Shown: positions 48,783 through 58,441 of the stretch, in pieces
Layout: each line of letters starts with the position of its first letter
Position numbering within the stretch: position 1 is the first letter of the stretch
From: Propionimicrobium lymphophilum DSM 4903
GTDB lineage: Bacteria; Actinomycetota; Actinomycetes; Propionibacteriales; Propionibacteriaceae
DNA: 64,000 nt
Assembly (NCBI RefSeq): GCF_000423485.1
Contig: NZ_AUIB01000007.1
Coordinates: forward strand, 1-64,000
Reading direction: 5' to 3'
Notes under the pieces: model-generated
The model's database searches: none
Told to the model about the DNA's origin: nothing
The model's input: only the letters and a program-made list of their open reading frames with translations
Program-made: the position numbers and the translations under genes

Positions 48783-48904
48783 TTCTGCCAAACTCAACTG
48801 AATAACCGTTCGCTGCGACTGCAATTTCGTGTTCACCCTTGTCAGGCGGTTTTCATTAATCTGAGTCTCAGTAATCGGGGTTTACAGAGTTGAGTTTGGC
48901 AGAA
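48783..48904. mobile_element. MITE-like element with 17-bp terminal inverted repeats
   Basis: TTCTGCCAAACTCAACT (48783-48799) and AGTTGAGTTTGGCAGAA (48888-48904) are perfect inverted copies bounding 122 bases with no coding capacity. Pairing can extend outward through AAGTT/AACTT with a small bulge. It sits 10 bases after the smc stop, and its right arm contains the apparent TTG start of the next gene. Either a miniature non-autonomous element or a long-range RNA hairpin that would bury that start codon would explain it. No clear target duplication was seen. Confidence 0.55.
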
Positions 48905-49444
48905 AAACTTGAAGTAGACTCGCCTGTTGTGGCGCTAAAAGTTGAGATTCGACGCAGCGCGCGACGCAAAAAGACCGTTTCTGGTCGTGTCGATGGCGAC
49001 ACGATAATCGTCAACGTGCCTGCCAGTCTTTCCGCTGCCCGCGAGCGAAAGCTAGTTGACGACATGGTGCGCAAGCTGCGCGACAAAGTGCGTAAGGGTG
49101 CCGCCCCCAAAACTGATCGCGAGCTTTTTGAGCGCGCCCAGCGAATCGCCACAGAGTATCTGGACCCGCAGGTCGGGCGGCCTGTGCGCCCGTCCAGCGT
49201 GCGCTGGGTTAGCAACCAGAATCAGCGCTGGGGCTCGTGCACGATTGACGATGCCACGATCAGGCTCAGCGACAGGATGCAGGAGATGCCGCAGTGGGTG
49301 GTGGACTACGTATTGTTGCACGAGCTAGTTCACCTTGTTGAGGCGAATCATTCGCCCAGATTCAAGAAGCTGCTTAGCGCGTATCCGAAGGAGGAGCGAG
49401 CGCAGGGCTTTCTGGAGGGCTGGACTGCAGCCATGCGCTGGTAG
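48890..49444 (+). CDS. YgjP-like (DUF45) zinc metallopeptidase
   Basis: This 184-residue protein has the YgjP/WSS1-like metallopeptidase motif: LLHELVHLVEANHSPRFKKL gives HExxH-type HELVH with a third His seven residues on. The substrate-site block RWGSCTIDDATIRLSD precedes it. The N-terminal part (VEIRRSARRKKTVSGRV) is also typical. The longest frame starts at TTG 48890, inside the right inverted repeat of the MITE-like element; GTG 48929, just before the conserved region, is an alternative start. Cytoplasmic; the substrate is unknown. Confidence 0.83.
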   Translation: MSLAEKLEVDSPVVALKVEIRRSARRKKTVSGRVDGDTIIVNVPASLSAARERKLVDDMVRKLRDKVRKGAAPKTDRELFERAQRIATEYLDPQVGRPVRPSSVRWVSNQNQRWGSCTIDDATIRLSDRMQEMPQWVVDYVLLHELVHLVEANHSPRFKKLLSAYPKEERAQGFLEGWTAAMRW

Positions 49445-49519
49445 GGGCTGAGCACAATGTGTTGTCCCTCGGCCTGTGCTATTTCCAGCTATTAAAAGCT
49501 TCCGGGTAGGCTTGGGTGC

Positions 49520-50707
49520 GTGGGAAATCTTGTTTTTTGGATTCTAATTGCAATTATGCTGGCCGCGGCCGCCGTCGCCGGTCTGAGCGTCTACCTGACT
49601 CGCGGCCGTCGCAAACCGATTGCTCGCGGCGAAGAGCCGAAGCAGGTTACAGCCGGAGGTGACGAGGAACCGCTGGTCACTGCCCCGAGCGTGGAGAACG
49701 AGCCGGTTGCCGAGCCCGCAGAAACCACCGAGGTAGTTGAAGAACCCGCTGCAGAGGTAGTGGAGCCGCAGGTAGAAGAGGTGGAGCAGCCTCGTTCTCG
49801 CATGGCTCGCCTGCGCAGGCGGTTGGCCTCGTCCAACAACGCGCTGGCCAAGGCGCTTGCCGATCTGCTCTCCAGCGACAACATTGACGACGATACCTGG
49901 GACGATTTCGAGACCACCTTGATCACTTCGGACCTCGGAGTTGGCCCCTCCACTGAGCTGGTTGAGACGCTCCGTAAGAGGCTGTCCATCGACGGCATCG
50001 ACGATCCCGCCCAAGCCAAGGAGGCGCTGCGCGAGGAGCTGGTTAAACTAGTCGATCCGAGCCTGGACCGCTCGTTGAACCTCGACCACGAGGAGGGCAA
50101 ACCCGCCGTCGTGATGATGGTCGGTGTCAACGGCACAGGTAAGACCACCACCGTCGGCAAGCTGGGTCGCGTGCTGGTCGCCGAGGACAAGAAGGTGCTT
50201 TTCGGCGCCGCCGACACCTTCCGCGCGGCAGCCGCCGAGCAGCTCACCACTTGGGGCGATCGCGTCGGCGTCCAGACCATTCGCGGTGAGGAGGGCACCG
50301 ATCCTGCCTCGATCGCATTCAATGCCGTTGACGCCGGCATCGAACAGGGTGTCGACGTCGTGTTGGTAGACACCGCTGGCCGTCTGCACACCAAGACCGG
50401 CCTGATGGACGAGCTCGGCAAGGTGAAGCGAGTCGTAGAGAAGAAGGCGCCAGTCAGCGAGGTGCTTCTGGTTCTCGACGCCACCACCGGCCAGAATGGC
50501 CTGACCCAGGCACGAATTTTCGCAGAGGTCGTAGACGTTACTGGCATCGTACTCACTAAGCTGGACGGTTCCGCCAAGGGCGGCATCGTCGTGCAGGTTC
50601 AACGTGAACTAGGTGTTCCGGTCAAGTTCATTGGGCTTGGCGAAGGCGCCGACGACCTGGCTCCGTTCGAGGCAGACGGCTTCGTTGCGGGACTACTGGG
50701 CGAGTAA
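49520..50707 (+). CDS. ftsY: Signal recognition particle receptor FtsY
   Basis: It docks ribosome-SRP complexes at the membrane. The 395 residues comprise an N-terminal membrane segment ([20 protein letters not shown]), an acidic, low-complexity A domain (about 38-95), and N and G domains ([76 protein letters not shown]). The transmembrane anchor plus acidic region is usual for actinobacteria. The start is GTG 49520 behind a weak ribosome-binding site. It is followed closely by ffh, its partner GTPase. Confidence 0.95.
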   Translation: MGNLVFWILIAIMLAAAAVAGLSVYLTRGRRKPIARGEEPKQVTAGGDEEPLVTAPSVENEPVAEPAETTEVVEEPAAEVVEPQVEEVEQPRSRMARLRRRLASSNNALAKALADLLSSDNIDDDTWDDFETTLITSDLGVGPSTELVETLRKRLSIDGIDDPAQAKEALREELVKLVDPSLDRSLNLDHEEGKPAVVMMVGVNGTGKTTTVGKLGRVLVAEDKKVLFGAADTFRAAAAEQLTTWGDRVGVQTIRGEEGTDPASIAFNAVDAGIEQGVDVVLVDTAGRLHTKTGLMDELGKVKRVVEKKAPVSEVLLVLDATTGQNGLTQARIFAEVVDVTGIVLTKLDGSAKGGIVVQVQRELGVPVKFIGLGEGADDLAPFEADGFVAGLLGE

Positions 50708-50754
50708 TCCAGCATTCGGGCTAGGCTATAAGCCGAAAACTTACGGAGGAACGC

Positions 50755-52311
50755 GTGTTTGACACCCTGCAAGATCGCCTTGCCGCGACTTTTAAGAATC
50801 TGCGCAACAAGGGCAGACTGACCGACGCCGACATCGACTCGACCGCGCGCGAGATTCGCATCGCGCTGCTCGAGGCCGACGTCAACCTGTCGGTGGTGAA
50901 GGAGTTCATCGCCGCGCTGAAGCAGCGCGCCCATGGCGAAGAACTATCCAAGGCTTTGAACCCGACGCAGCAGATCGTCAAGATCGTCAACGAGGAGCTA
51001 ATCGAGATCCTCGGTGGGGCGACCCGCACTATCCAGTTTGCGAAGAATCCTCCCACGGTCATCATGCTGGCAGGTCTGCAGGGTGCCGGTAAGACGACCC
51101 TCGCAGGAAAGCTGGCCAAGCACCTCAAGGAGGGCAAGCACAGCCCTCTTTTGGTTGCGGCCGACCTCCAGCGTCCGAACGCAGTTCAGCAGCTGCAGGT
51201 GGTTGGCGAGCGCGCAGGCGTATCCGTTTACGCGCCCCAGCCGGGTAACGGCGTCGGCGACCCGATCCAGGTAGCTCGCGATTCCGTCGAATACGCCCGC
51301 ACGCAGCTGCACGACGTGGTGATCGTCGACACCGCCGGCCGGTTGGGTGTCGACGAGGAGATGATCGCCCAAGCTCGCGACATTAAGCAGGCAACCAACC
51401 CCGACGAGACACTTTTCGTTGTCGACGCGATGATCGGTCAGGACGCCGTCAACACGGCCCGCGCTTTCGAAGACGGCGTTGGCGTCAGCGGCGTCGTGCT
51501 TACCAAGCTGGACGGCGATGCCCGAGGCGGTGCCGCGCTGTCCATCGCTAAGGTGCTTGGCAAGCCGATCATGTTCGCCTCCAATGGCGAGAAGCTGGAA
51601 GATTTCGACGTCTTCCACCCCGACCGCATGGCCAGCCGAATCCTTGGCATGGGCGACATGCTCACGCTAATCGAGCAGGCAGAGAAGGCGTTCGACAAGA
51701 AGCAGTCCGAGGAGGCGGCCGCTAAGCTGCTGTCCGGCAAGGGCGAGTTTGGCCTCGACGACTTCTTGGCTCAGATGCAGCAGATGCGTCGCATGGGCCC
51801 GATGTCTAAGATCTTCGGAATGCTGCCCGGCATGGGGCAGATGAAGGACGCAATCGCCAACATCGACGAGAAGCAGATTGACCGCATCGAGGCGATCATC
51901 TACTCGATGACCCCGGCGGAACGCGCGGACGTCAGCATCCTCAACGGTTCCCGGCGCGCTCGAATTGCGCGCGGCTCCGGTGTCGAGGTGAAGGACGTCA
52001 ACGAGCTGGTTAAGCGTTTCACCGAGGCGAAGAAGATGATGAGCCGAATGGGCTCCATGATGGGCGGACTGCCCGGCATGGGCGGTGGCAACCGCAAGCA
52101 GGCCCGCACTCAGCAACGTAAAAAGAAGGGTCGCGGCGGCCGGAAGGTCTCCGGCAACCCGGCCAAGCGCGCAGCGCAGGCGTCCGGAAAGCCGCAGGCC
52201 GACCAGAAACCGGCAGAGTCTCCGTTCGGAATTCCGCAGACGCAGGGTTCGGACTTCCAGCTGCCGCCCAACGTCGCGCAGATGCTTAAAGACTCTGGTC
52301 TTGGCAACTAG
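50755..52311 (+). CDS. ffh: Signal recognition particle protein Ffh
   Basis: It binds signal sequences and 4.5S RNA and pairs with FtsY for cotranslational membrane targeting. The 518-residue protein has the N domain (1-90), the G domain (GLQGAGKTTLAGKLAKHL, DLQRPNAVQQLQ, VDTAGRLGVDEEM, LTKLDGDARGGAAL) and the methionine-rich M domain (about 320-440; GPMSKIFGMLPGMGQMKD, SRMGSMMGGLPGMGGG). A basic tail ends RKKKGRGGRKVSGNP and beyond. GTG 50755 follows GGAGGAACGC. The SRP RNA gene was not found in the window. Confidence 0.96.
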   Translation: MFDTLQDRLAATFKNLRNKGRLTDADIDSTAREIRIALLEADVNLSVVKEFIAALKQRAHGEELSKALNPTQQIVKIVNEELIEILGGATRTIQFAKNPPTVIMLAGLQGAGKTTLAGKLAKHLKEGKHSPLLVAADLQRPNAVQQLQVVGERAGVSVYAPQPGNGVGDPIQVARDSVEYARTQLHDVVIVDTAGRLGVDEEMIAQARDIKQATNPDETLFVVDAMIGQDAVNTARAFEDGVGVSGVVLTKLDGDARGGAALSIAKVLGKPIMFASNGEKLEDFDVFHPDRMASRILGMGDMLTLIEQAEKAFDKKQSEEAAAKLLSGKGEFGLDDFLAQMQQMRRMGPMSKIFGMLPGMGQMKDAIANIDEKQIDRIEAIIYSMTPAERADVSILNGSRRARIARGSGVEVKDVNELVKRFTEAKKMMSRMGSMMGGLPGMGGGNRKQARTQQRKKKGRGGRKVSGNPAKRAAQASGKPQADQKPAESPFGIPQTQGSDFQLPPNVAQMLKDSGLGN

Positions 52312-52320
52312 GAGAAGATC

Positions 52321-53406
52321 GTGAAGTTCGGTATCGAGGCTACTGTTCTACCCAGCGGTGAACGTAAGACGCTGTGGGTTGCAGATGGAAAGATCAGCGA
52401 AGAGGCGAAGGGCTCGCCCATCCTGCTGAAGGATGTTTGGGTGATGCCTGGGCTGGTCGACGCTCACTGCCACATCGGACTGGCGGCAAAGGGCCCAGCC
52501 ACCGACGAGCAGACTATCGAGCAGGCCATCACAGACCGCGATACCGGCGTGTTGTTGGTCCGCGACACTGGCGTTCCCCGCGATACGCACTTCGTCGATC
52601 GACGCGAAGACCTGCCTCGAATCATCCGCAGTGGCCAGCACGTCGCAAGGTACAAGCGCTACATCCGCAACTATGCGGTGGAGGTTGAGCCCGAAGAGTT
52701 GGTGGACGAGGTTGCCAGGCAGGCCTCTAAAGATGGCCAGTGGGTAAAGATCGTGGGGGACTGGATCGATCGCGAGCTTGGTGATCTGGCTCCGCTTTGG
52801 CCAGCAGACGTCGTCAAGAAGGCCGTCGACAAGGTGCACGAGTTAGGCAAGCGAGTCCAGGTGCACACCTTTGGCGAGGAAGCGGTGGCTGATTTCGTTG
52901 CTGCTGGTGCGGACTGTATCGAGCACGGAACCGGCCTGAGCGACGAGGCCATCGAGGAGATGGCGGAGACCGGCATCGCGCTGGTTCCCACCATGACCCA
53001 GCTTGCAACTTTCCCGGAGCTCGCCGCAGGTGGCGACGAGAAATACCCGACCTGGGCCGCTCACATGCGGGCGCTGCACAAAAAGCACTTCGACGTCATG
53101 GGCAAGGCGCTGGAAGCCGGCGTTCAGATTTATGCTGGAACAGATGCCGGCGGCAGGCTTGTCCACGGCAGGATCGCTCAGGAAACCGACCTGCTTGCTA
53201 AGCTTGGCGGCGCTGAATTTGCTGCCGGCGCGGCCAGCTGGAGGGCTCGCGAATGGCTCGGCGCAATGCAGTTGGAAGATGGGGATTCGGCAGATTTCGT
53301 TTGCTATCGGGAAGATCCGCGCAAAAACATCTCGGTGTTGCATGATCCGGAGGCCATCGTTTTGCGCGGCAAGCCTGTTAAGGGTTTGCAGTCAGATTTC
53401 TGCTGA
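52321..53406 (+). CDS. Amidohydrolase-superfamily protein
   Basis: This 361-residue TIM-barrel metal-dependent hydrolase has the metal ligands H-x-H in PGLVDAHCHIGLA (about 45-57), His in RVQVHTFGEEAVADF, His in CIEHGTGL and Asp in IYAGTDAGG. It resembles imidazolonepropionase/prolidase-like amidohydrolases. The substrate cannot be read from the sequence. GTG 52321 follows TAGGAGAAGATC, 9 bases after ffh, so it is probably in the ffh transcript. Actinobacterial genomes often carry a gene of this family between ffh and rpsP; why is unknown. Confidence 0.85.
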   Translation: MKFGIEATVLPSGERKTLWVADGKISEEAKGSPILLKDVWVMPGLVDAHCHIGLAAKGPATDEQTIEQAITDRDTGVLLVRDTGVPRDTHFVDRREDLPRIIRSGQHVARYKRYIRNYAVEVEPEELVDEVARQASKDGQWVKIVGDWIDRELGDLAPLWPADVVKKAVDKVHELGKRVQVHTFGEEAVADFVAAGADCIEHGTGLSDEAIEEMAETGIALVPTMTQLATFPELAAGGDEKYPTWAAHMRALHKKHFDVMGKALEAGVQIYAGTDAGGRLVHGRIAQETDLLAKLGGAEFAAGAASWRAREWLGAMQLEDGDSADFVCYREDPRKNISVLHDPEAIVLRGKPVKGLQSDFC

Positions 53407-53417
53407 AGTGCTAAATC

Positions 53418-53426
53418 TGGCATAAT
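53418..53426 (+). promoter_or_regulatory. Extended -10 promoter of rpsP
   Basis: TGGCATAAT is an extended -10 element (TGn plus CATAAT) 12 bases after the amidohydrolase stop. The -35 is poor (TTCTGC region), as tolerated for extended -10 promoters. It would start a roughly 120-base structured leader ahead of rpsP. Confidence 0.5.
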
Positions 53427-53433
53427 CTATGAA

Positions 53434-53518
53434 TGCGTCTGTGTCCAGGTGCCCTCTCAACACTGGCGACGCAGGACCGACGGTTTCAGCGCAACGTGCC
53501 CCACACGTGAGCGAAACC
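53434..53518 (+). promoter_or_regulatory. Structured 5' leader of rpsP
   Basis: There are two hairpins. In the first, TGCGTC (53434-53439) pairs with GACGCA (53468-53473), with CCAGGTG/CACTGG inside. In the second, GGTTTC (53482-53487) pairs with GAAACC (53513-53518), with ACGTG (53494-53498) and CACGT (53504-53508) inside. They end about 35 bases before the GTG. They may serve autogenous control or stability; no known ribosomal leader family is recognised. Confidence 0.5.
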
Positions 53519-53553
53519 AAAAACTTGGATTTGTAACAGGAGATTCCACACAA

Positions 53554-54027
53554 GTGGCAACGAAAATTCGTCTGAAGAGACTAGGCAAGATCCGTCAGCC
53601 GCACTACCGCGTCATCGTCATCGACGAGCGCGCTAAGCGCAATGGCACTGCTATCGAGGAGATCGGTCAGTACCACCCGAAGTCTGAGCCCTCGGTTATC
53701 GAGATCAACTCCGAGCGCGTGCAGTACTGGCTCGGCGTCGGCGCGCAGCCGACCGAGGCCGTTGTTGCTCTGCTGAAGCGCACGGGCGACTGGCAGAAGT
53801 TCACTGGCGACAAGAGCCCCTCCGGCATCGATCCGCAGCCCGTTAAGGCTGACAAGCTGGAGATCTTCAACAAGGCTCTGGCCGAGGCTGATGACGAGCC
53901 CACCACTGAGGCCATCAGCAAGAAGCAGGATAAGGCGCAGGAGCCGGCAGCAGAGAAGGCCGAGGAAGCCGAAGAGGCTGAAAAGGCTGAGGAGCCGGCC
54001 GAGAAGACTGAGTCCGAAGAGGCGTAA
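53554..54027 (+). CDS. rpsP: 30S ribosomal protein S16 with long acidic tail
   Basis: S16 stabilises the 5' domain of 16S rRNA. Residues 1-85 are standard ([39 protein letters not shown]). About 70 extra residues end in a Glu/Ala/Lys low-complexity tail ([18 protein letters not shown]), giving 157 residues where short S16 proteins have about 80-90. Extended S16 proteins are common in actinobacteria. GTG 53554 follows ACAGGAG. The earlier in-frame start at 53449 is not S16-like. It is followed by khpA after 3 bases. Confidence 0.95.
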   Translation: MATKIRLKRLGKIRQPHYRVIVIDERAKRNGTAIEEIGQYHPKSEPSVIEINSERVQYWLGVGAQPTEAVVALLKRTGDWQKFTGDKSPSGIDPQPVKADKLEIFNKALAEADDEPTTEAISKKQDKAQEPAAEKAEEAEEAEKAEEPAEKTESEEA

Positions 54028-54030
54028 CGA

Positions 54031-54285
54031 ATGCTTGCTGAGGCTATTGAGCACCTGGTGTGCGGCATCGTCGCTAACCCCGCCGACGTCTCCGTTCGCG
54101 ACAAGCAGATTCGCGGCGGACGAATGCTTGAGGTGCGCGTTCACCCCAGCGACGTTGGCAAGGTCATTGGTCGCCAGGGCCGCACGGCCACTGCTATTCG
54201 CAAGGTGATCGGCGCACTGGCAGACGGTGAACAGGTCCGCATCGATTTTGTGGACGTTGACCGCAAGCCACGAGGCCGTCGCTAA
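54031..54285 (+). CDS. khpA: KH-domain RNA-binding protein KhpA
   Basis: This 84-residue single KH domain has the GxxG loop in GKVIGRQGRTATAIRKVIGA, preceded by LEVRVHPSDV. KhpA-type proteins, formerly YlqC, bind RNA with KhpB and affect cell division and sRNA levels in Gram-positives. It sits between rpsP and rimM, its conserved place. A terminator hairpin directly follows. Confidence 0.93.
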   Translation: MLAEAIEHLVCGIVANPADVSVRDKQIRGGRMLEVRVHPSDVGKVIGRQGRTATAIRKVIGALADGEQVRIDFVDVDRKPRGRR

Positions 54286-54295
54286 TTTACGCGTT

Positions 54296-54327
54296 AATCG
54301 GCGTCCCACTTGTGTGGGGCGCCGATT
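54296..54327 (+). terminator. Intrinsic terminator between khpA and rimM
   Basis: AATCGGCGTCCCAC (54296-54309) pairs with GTGGGGCGCCGATT (54314-54327), one G-U pair, followed by TTTTTATA. It is a complete terminator inside the usually continuous rpsP-khpA-rimM-trmD operon. Confidence 0.85.
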
Positions 54328-54347
54328 TTTTATAGATGGGTTTTGAA

Positions 54348-54842
54348 ATGACTGAAGTGATCGTCGCGAAGATCGGCCGGGCGCACGGTATTAAGGGAGA
54401 TTTTTTCATCGACCTGCGCACTGATGAGCCTGAACTGCGGTTCAAGGTGGGCGAAAAGCTGAAGATTCAGGGTGAAAAGATTTTCCGCGAGGTCACTGCG
54501 AATAGGAAGCAAGGTAATCGTCTGGTCCTGCACCTGCAAGGTATCGACGATCGCAATCTTTCTGAGGCGCTGACCGGAAAACTGCTATTTGCTGAGGTCG
54601 GCGACGAATCTCCCGCAGACCCAGAAGAATTCTACGACCGTCAGCTAATCGGGCTCCAACTTCTAACTTCGGAAGGTGAGAATCTCGGCGAGATAACAGA
54701 GGTCTGGCACGCCCCCGCTCAAGATATTTTGGTTGCCGGTGAAATCGCGGTTCCATTCGTCTCCGAGCTGGTCGAGCGTATCGATCTCGACTCGAAGAGT
54801 GCGGTGCTGACCGATAAAGGATCGCAGGTAGTTGTCCGATGA
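54348..54842 (+). CDS. rimM: Ribosome maturation factor RimM
   Basis: RimM helps assemble the 30S head near S19. From ATG 54348 it has 164 residues; ATG 54336 would add four. The N-terminal barrel has [20 protein letters not shown] and the [18 protein letters not shown] segment. The C-terminal PRC-barrel-like part has [31 protein letters not shown] and ERIDLDSK. It overlaps trmD by ATGA. No strong ribosome-binding site is seen; a terminator lies immediately upstream. Confidence 0.94.
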   Translation: MTEVIVAKIGRAHGIKGDFFIDLRTDEPELRFKVGEKLKIQGEKIFREVTANRKQGNRLVLHLQGIDDRNLSEALTGKLLFAEVGDESPADPEEFYDRQLIGLQLLTSEGENLGEITEVWHAPAQDILVAGEIAVPFVSELVERIDLDSKSAVLTDKGSQVVVR

Positions 54843-55549
54843 GAATTGACGTCATTTCAATCTTTCCGGAATACCTTTCTGGGTTGGAGTTGAGCCTGAT
54901 CGGCAAGGCTGCGAAGGCTGGACTGCTGGATATCCGCGTTCACGATCTGCGGGATTGGACGCACGATCGGCATCGCACCGTCGACGACACTCCTTATGGC
55001 GGGGGAGCGGGGATGGTCATGAAGCCAGAGCCGTGGGGCGAGGCGCTGGACGATCTAGCTGAAAGCTACGAATCAGACGAGCGTCCGACCCTGATTTTCA
55101 CCAGTCCTTCGGGTGAGGTTTTTAACCAGAAGCTCGCAGAGGAGCTGTCGGCTAAGGAATCGATCGCATTCGCTTGTGGACGATATGAGGGCATCGACGC
55201 CAGGGTGGCCAAGTGGGCGAACGAAAAGTTCGACGTTCGCGAGGTCAGTATCGGCGATTACGTTCTTAACGGCGGAGAGGTCGCCGCGATGGTGATGACC
55301 GAAGCGATAGTCCGGCTGATTCCGGGCGTGATCGGTAATCCGCAGTCTTTAGTCGAGGAGTCCTATTCCGACGCCGAAGAGGGGCTGCTGGAATACCCGA
55401 TCTACACTAAGCCGTCGTCCTGGCGCGGATTAGACGTCCCCGAGATCCTGTTGAGCGGCAATCACGGCAAAATCGATCGGTGGCGTCGTGAGCAATCTCG
55501 CATGATTACTAGTCTGCGTCGACCGGAATTGCTCGAGGAGGGAGAATAA
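54839..55549 (+). CDS. trmD: tRNA (guanine(37)-N1)-methyltransferase TrmD
   Basis: It methylates G37 next to the anticodon of tRNAs and prevents frameshifting. The 236-residue SPOUT enzyme has [20 protein letters not shown], the substrate loop [20 protein letters not shown], the SAM-binding knot [15 protein letters not shown] and [17 protein letters not shown], and the C-terminal ISGNHGKI-like [17 protein letters not shown]. It overlaps rimM by 4 bases. Confidence 0.96.
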   Translation: MRIDVISIFPEYLSGLELSLIGKAAKAGLLDIRVHDLRDWTHDRHRTVDDTPYGGGAGMVMKPEPWGEALDDLAESYESDERPTLIFTSPSGEVFNQKLAEELSAKESIAFACGRYEGIDARVAKWANEKFDVREVSIGDYVLNGGEVAAMVMTEAIVRLIPGVIGNPQSLVEESYSDAEEGLLEYPIYTKPSSWRGLDVPEILLSGNHGKIDRWRREQSRMITSLRRPELLEEGE

Positions 55550-55612
55550 TTTCCCCACAGCGCCCTCTCTCATACTGAGGTAGTAGCTGCGCGGTTGTGG
55601 CTACAGTTTCAG

Positions 55613-55631
55613 TTAGGTCTGCTTAACCTGA
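55613..55631. promoter_or_regulatory. DtxR/IdeR-like iron box upstream of sdhCAB
   Basis: TTAGGTCTGCTTAACCTGA matches the DtxR consensus TTAGGTTAGCCTAACCTAA at 15 of 19 positions by my count, with outer arms TTAGGT and ACCTGA. It lies 6 bases before the first possible sdhC ATG, or about 45 bases before the next ATG at 55677. It could block transcription or the ribosome site. The centre is less symmetric than in the site at 8534-8552. Confidence 0.5.
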
Positions 55632-55637
55632 AAAAAT

Positions 55638-56429
55638 ATGCCGAAAGACATACCCGAGCAAGAAAAAGCGGGGTCTATGGGCTATGGTATTTCCGTGGCC
55701 ACGAAACTAATTACGAAGTCAGGGGAGACGACTCCCCATAAGGCTGCCCTGCACTCGTCCGTCGCCCGTAAGGTGCTGATGGCTATCACGGGCCTTTGCC
55801 TTATCCTGTTCCTACTAATGCACGTGTTCGGCAACTTGAAGCTGCTCGTGCCCGACAACGGTGCGGAGTTCGACGAGTATTCACACTCGCTGCGCACTCT
55901 GCTTTACCCGATCCTGCCAGAGCGTTTCTTCCTCTGGGTCTTCCGCCTGGGGCTGCTGGCCTGCGCGTTGATCCACATCTACGAGGCAGTAAGGCTTACC
56001 TTCCGCAGCTACACCGGTGGTAACCGTGTGCGTTACCTCCAGCGCAAGTACCTCGAAGGTAGCTTCGCGGCTCGCACCATGATCTGGACCGGCGTCCTGA
56101 TCCTCATCGGTGTTGTAGTCCACCTGCTGCAGTTCACCACCCAGACAATCAAGGTTAACTACCCTGCTGGCGAAGAGAGCATTCTTCCTCACCTGCGTGT
56201 CGTGAACGCATTCCAGGAGCCCTGGATGCTGATCGCCTACGCCATCTGGGTTGGGCTCGTCTGCTACCACATCTGGCACGGCTTCAGCAGTGCATTCTGC
56301 ACGCTGGGTCTGCGCATGGGTGCGACTAGCGAGAAGGTTATCCATGTCTGTGCTCTCATCTGCGCTCTCGCTTTGTTCGTCGGATTCATGCTGACCCCGA
56401 CATTGATCACGTTTGGAGTGATTTTCTGA
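55638..56429 (+). CDS. sdhC: Succinate dehydrogenase cytochrome b subunit
   Basis: It is the membrane anchor and haem-b subunit of a B-type (actinobacterial/Bacillus-like) succinate:quinone oxidoreductase. The 263 residues include five hydrophobic segments from about residue 45. Candidate haem ligands are His in [38 protein letters not shown] and [12 protein letters not shown]. The start is uncertain: ATG 55638 lacks a ribosome-binding site, and ATG 55677 has GCGGGG in front. It is followed by sdhA with a 1-base overlap, and has an iron-box-like palindrome upstream. Confidence 0.9.
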   Translation: MPKDIPEQEKAGSMGYGISVATKLITKSGETTPHKAALHSSVARKVLMAITGLCLILFLLMHVFGNLKLLVPDNGAEFDEYSHSLRTLLYPILPERFFLWVFRLGLLACALIHIYEAVRLTFRSYTGGNRVRYLQRKYLEGSFAARTMIWTGVLILIGVVVHLLQFTTQTIKVNYPAGEESILPHLRVVNAFQEPWMLIAYAIWVGLVCYHIWHGFSSAFCTLGLRMGATSEKVIHVCALICALALFVGFMLTPTLITFGVIF

Positions 56430-58441
56430 TGACTGTCACCAACATTCCTGCCGGCGACGAGGTCTACTACTCGCTCGGCGACGAGATTCACGACACCAAG
56501 GCTGACACCTCCAAGCCGATTGATCAGGTCTGGAAGGACCGCCAGTTCCGTGCGGCCCTGGTCAACCCGGCCAACCGACGCAAGATGACGGTCATCGTCG
56601 TCGGTTCGGGTCTTGCCGGTGGCGCTGCTGCCGCTTCGCTCGGCGAGGCCGGCTACCACGTCCAGTGCTTCTGCTACCAGGACAGCCCGCGTCGTGCACA
56701 CTCTATTGCTGCGCAGGGTGGTATCAACGCTGCCAAGAACTACAAGAACGACAACGACTCGGTATACCGCCTGTTCTACGACACCGTTAAGGGTGGCGAC
56801 TACCGTGCACGCGAAACCAACGTACACCGTCTGGCAGAGGTCAGCGCGGCGATCATCGACCAGTGCGTAGCCCAGGGCGTCCCGTTCGCCCGCGACTACG
56901 GCGGCCTGCTGGACAACCGTTCGTTCGGTGGCGTTCAGGTGCAGCGCACCTTCTACGCTCGCGGTCAAACGGGTCAGCAGCTGCTGATCGGCGCCTACCA
57001 GGCTCTTGAGCGTCAGGTGGCCGAGGGCACCGTCGAAATGTTCTCCCGTCACGAGATGCTCGAACTGATCGTCAAGGACGGTCACGCTCGCGGCATCGTT
57101 GTTCGCGACATGGTGACCGGCGAGGTCAACGCCCACACCGCAGACGCCGTATTCCTGGCGACCGGTGGCTACGGAAACGTGTTCTTCCTTTCCACCAACG
57201 CTATGGGCTGCAACGCAACCGCATCTTGGCGTGCATACCGCAAGGGTGCCTACTTCGGTAACCCGTGCTTCACCCAGATTCACCCGACCTGCATCCCGCA
57301 GCACGGCACCAACCAGTCCAAGCTCACCCTGATGAGTGAGTCGCTGCGTAACGACGGTCGTATCTGGGTTCCGAAGAAGGCTGAGGACTGCGACAAGGAT
57401 CCTCGCGAGATTCCCGAGGAAGATCGCGACTACTACCTGGAGCGCATCTACCCGTCCTTCGGTAACCTGGTTCCCCGAGACATCGCTTCGCGTCAGGCAA
57501 AGAACGTTTGCGACGAGGGTCGCGGCGTTGGCCCGACCGTTAAGGAGGTCGGCCCGGACGGCGTCCAGCGCGAGGTTCGTCGCGGCGTCTACCTGGACTT
57601 CTCCGACGCGATCGAGCGCATGGGCAAGGACGGCGTTTCAGCCAAGTACGGCAACCTGTTCGACATGTACAAGCAGATCACCGCTGATGACCCCTATGAG
57701 GTTCCGATGCGCATCTACCCGGCTGTTCACTACACGATGGGCGGCATCTGGGTTGATTACGATCTAGAGACGACCATTCCTGGTCTGTTCGTCGGTGGCG
57801 AGGCCAACTTCTCCGACCACGGCGCTAACCGCCTCGGTGCTTCCGCTCTGATGCAGGGTTTGTCCGATGGATACTTCGTTTTGCCGAACACCATCAACGA
57901 CTACTTGGCTAAGAACCACGACGGTAAGCTCGCCGACAACGACCCCGCGGTTCGCGAAGCACTCGATTCGGTTAACGCTCGCATCGACAAGTTGATGTCC
58001 ATCCAGGGCACCCGCACCGTAGACTCCATCCACAAGGAACTCGGCCACATCATGTGGGAGTACTGTGGCATGGCTCGCGAGGAGGCCGGCCTGAAGAAGG
58101 CGATCGGTATGATCCGTCAGCTGCGCGACGAGTTCTGGCGCAACGTCAAGGTCACTGGTACCCGTGATGATTTCAACCAGACTCTGGAGCGTGCTCTCCG
58201 TCTCGCCGATTTCCTTGAGCTTGGCGAACTGATGTGCATCGACGCTCTACACCGTCGCGAATCTTGTGGTGGCCACTTCCGTCTGGAACACCAGACCGAG
58301 GAAGGCGAGGCGATGCGTGATGACGAGAACTTCACCTACGTCGCAGCCTGGGAGTGGACTGGCGAGAATAGCAAGCCTGTTCTCCACAAGGAACCGCTGA
58401 TTTACAAGGCAATCGAGCTCAAGCAGAGGAGTTACAAGTGA
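56429..58441 (+). CDS. sdhA: Succinate dehydrogenase / fumarate reductase flavoprotein subunit
   Basis: It oxidises succinate to fumarate with covalently bound FAD in the TCA cycle; some B-type enzymes can run in reverse. The 670-residue protein has the Rossmann motif [20 protein letters not shown], the histidyl-FAD site [16 protein letters not shown], the active-site region [17 protein letters not shown], and [15 protein letters not shown] with [19 protein letters not shown]. The terminal [10 protein letters not shown]-like [14 protein letters not shown] is present. Starts and stops overlap with sdhC and sdhB, a coupled operon. Confidence 0.96.
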   Translation: MTVTNIPAGDEVYYSLGDEIHDTKADTSKPIDQVWKDRQFRAALVNPANRRKMTVIVVGSGLAGGAAAASLGEAGYHVQCFCYQDSPRRAHSIAAQGGINAAKNYKNDNDSVYRLFYDTVKGGDYRARETNVHRLAEVSAAIIDQCVAQGVPFARDYGGLLDNRSFGGVQVQRTFYARGQTGQQLLIGAYQALERQVAEGTVEMFSRHEMLELIVKDGHARGIVVRDMVTGEVNAHTADAVFLATGGYGNVFFLSTNAMGCNATASWRAYRKGAYFGNPCFTQIHPTCIPQHGTNQSKLTLMSESLRNDGRIWVPKKAEDCDKDPREIPEEDRDYYLERIYPSFGNLVPRDIASRQAKNVCDEGRGVGPTVKEVGPDGVQREVRRGVYLDFSDAIERMGKDGVSAKYGNLFDMYKQITADDPYEVPMRIYPAVHYTMGGIWVDYDLETTIPGLFVGGEANFSDHGANRLGASALMQGLSDGYFVLPNTINDYLAKNHDGKLADNDPAVREALDSVNARIDKLMSIQGTRTVDSIHKELGHIMWEYCGMAREEAGLKKAIGMIRQLRDEFWRNVKVTGTRDDFNQTLERALRLADFLELGELMCIDALHRRESCGGHFRLEHQTEEGEAMRDDENFTYVAAWEWTGENSKPVLHKEPLIYKAIELKQRSYK

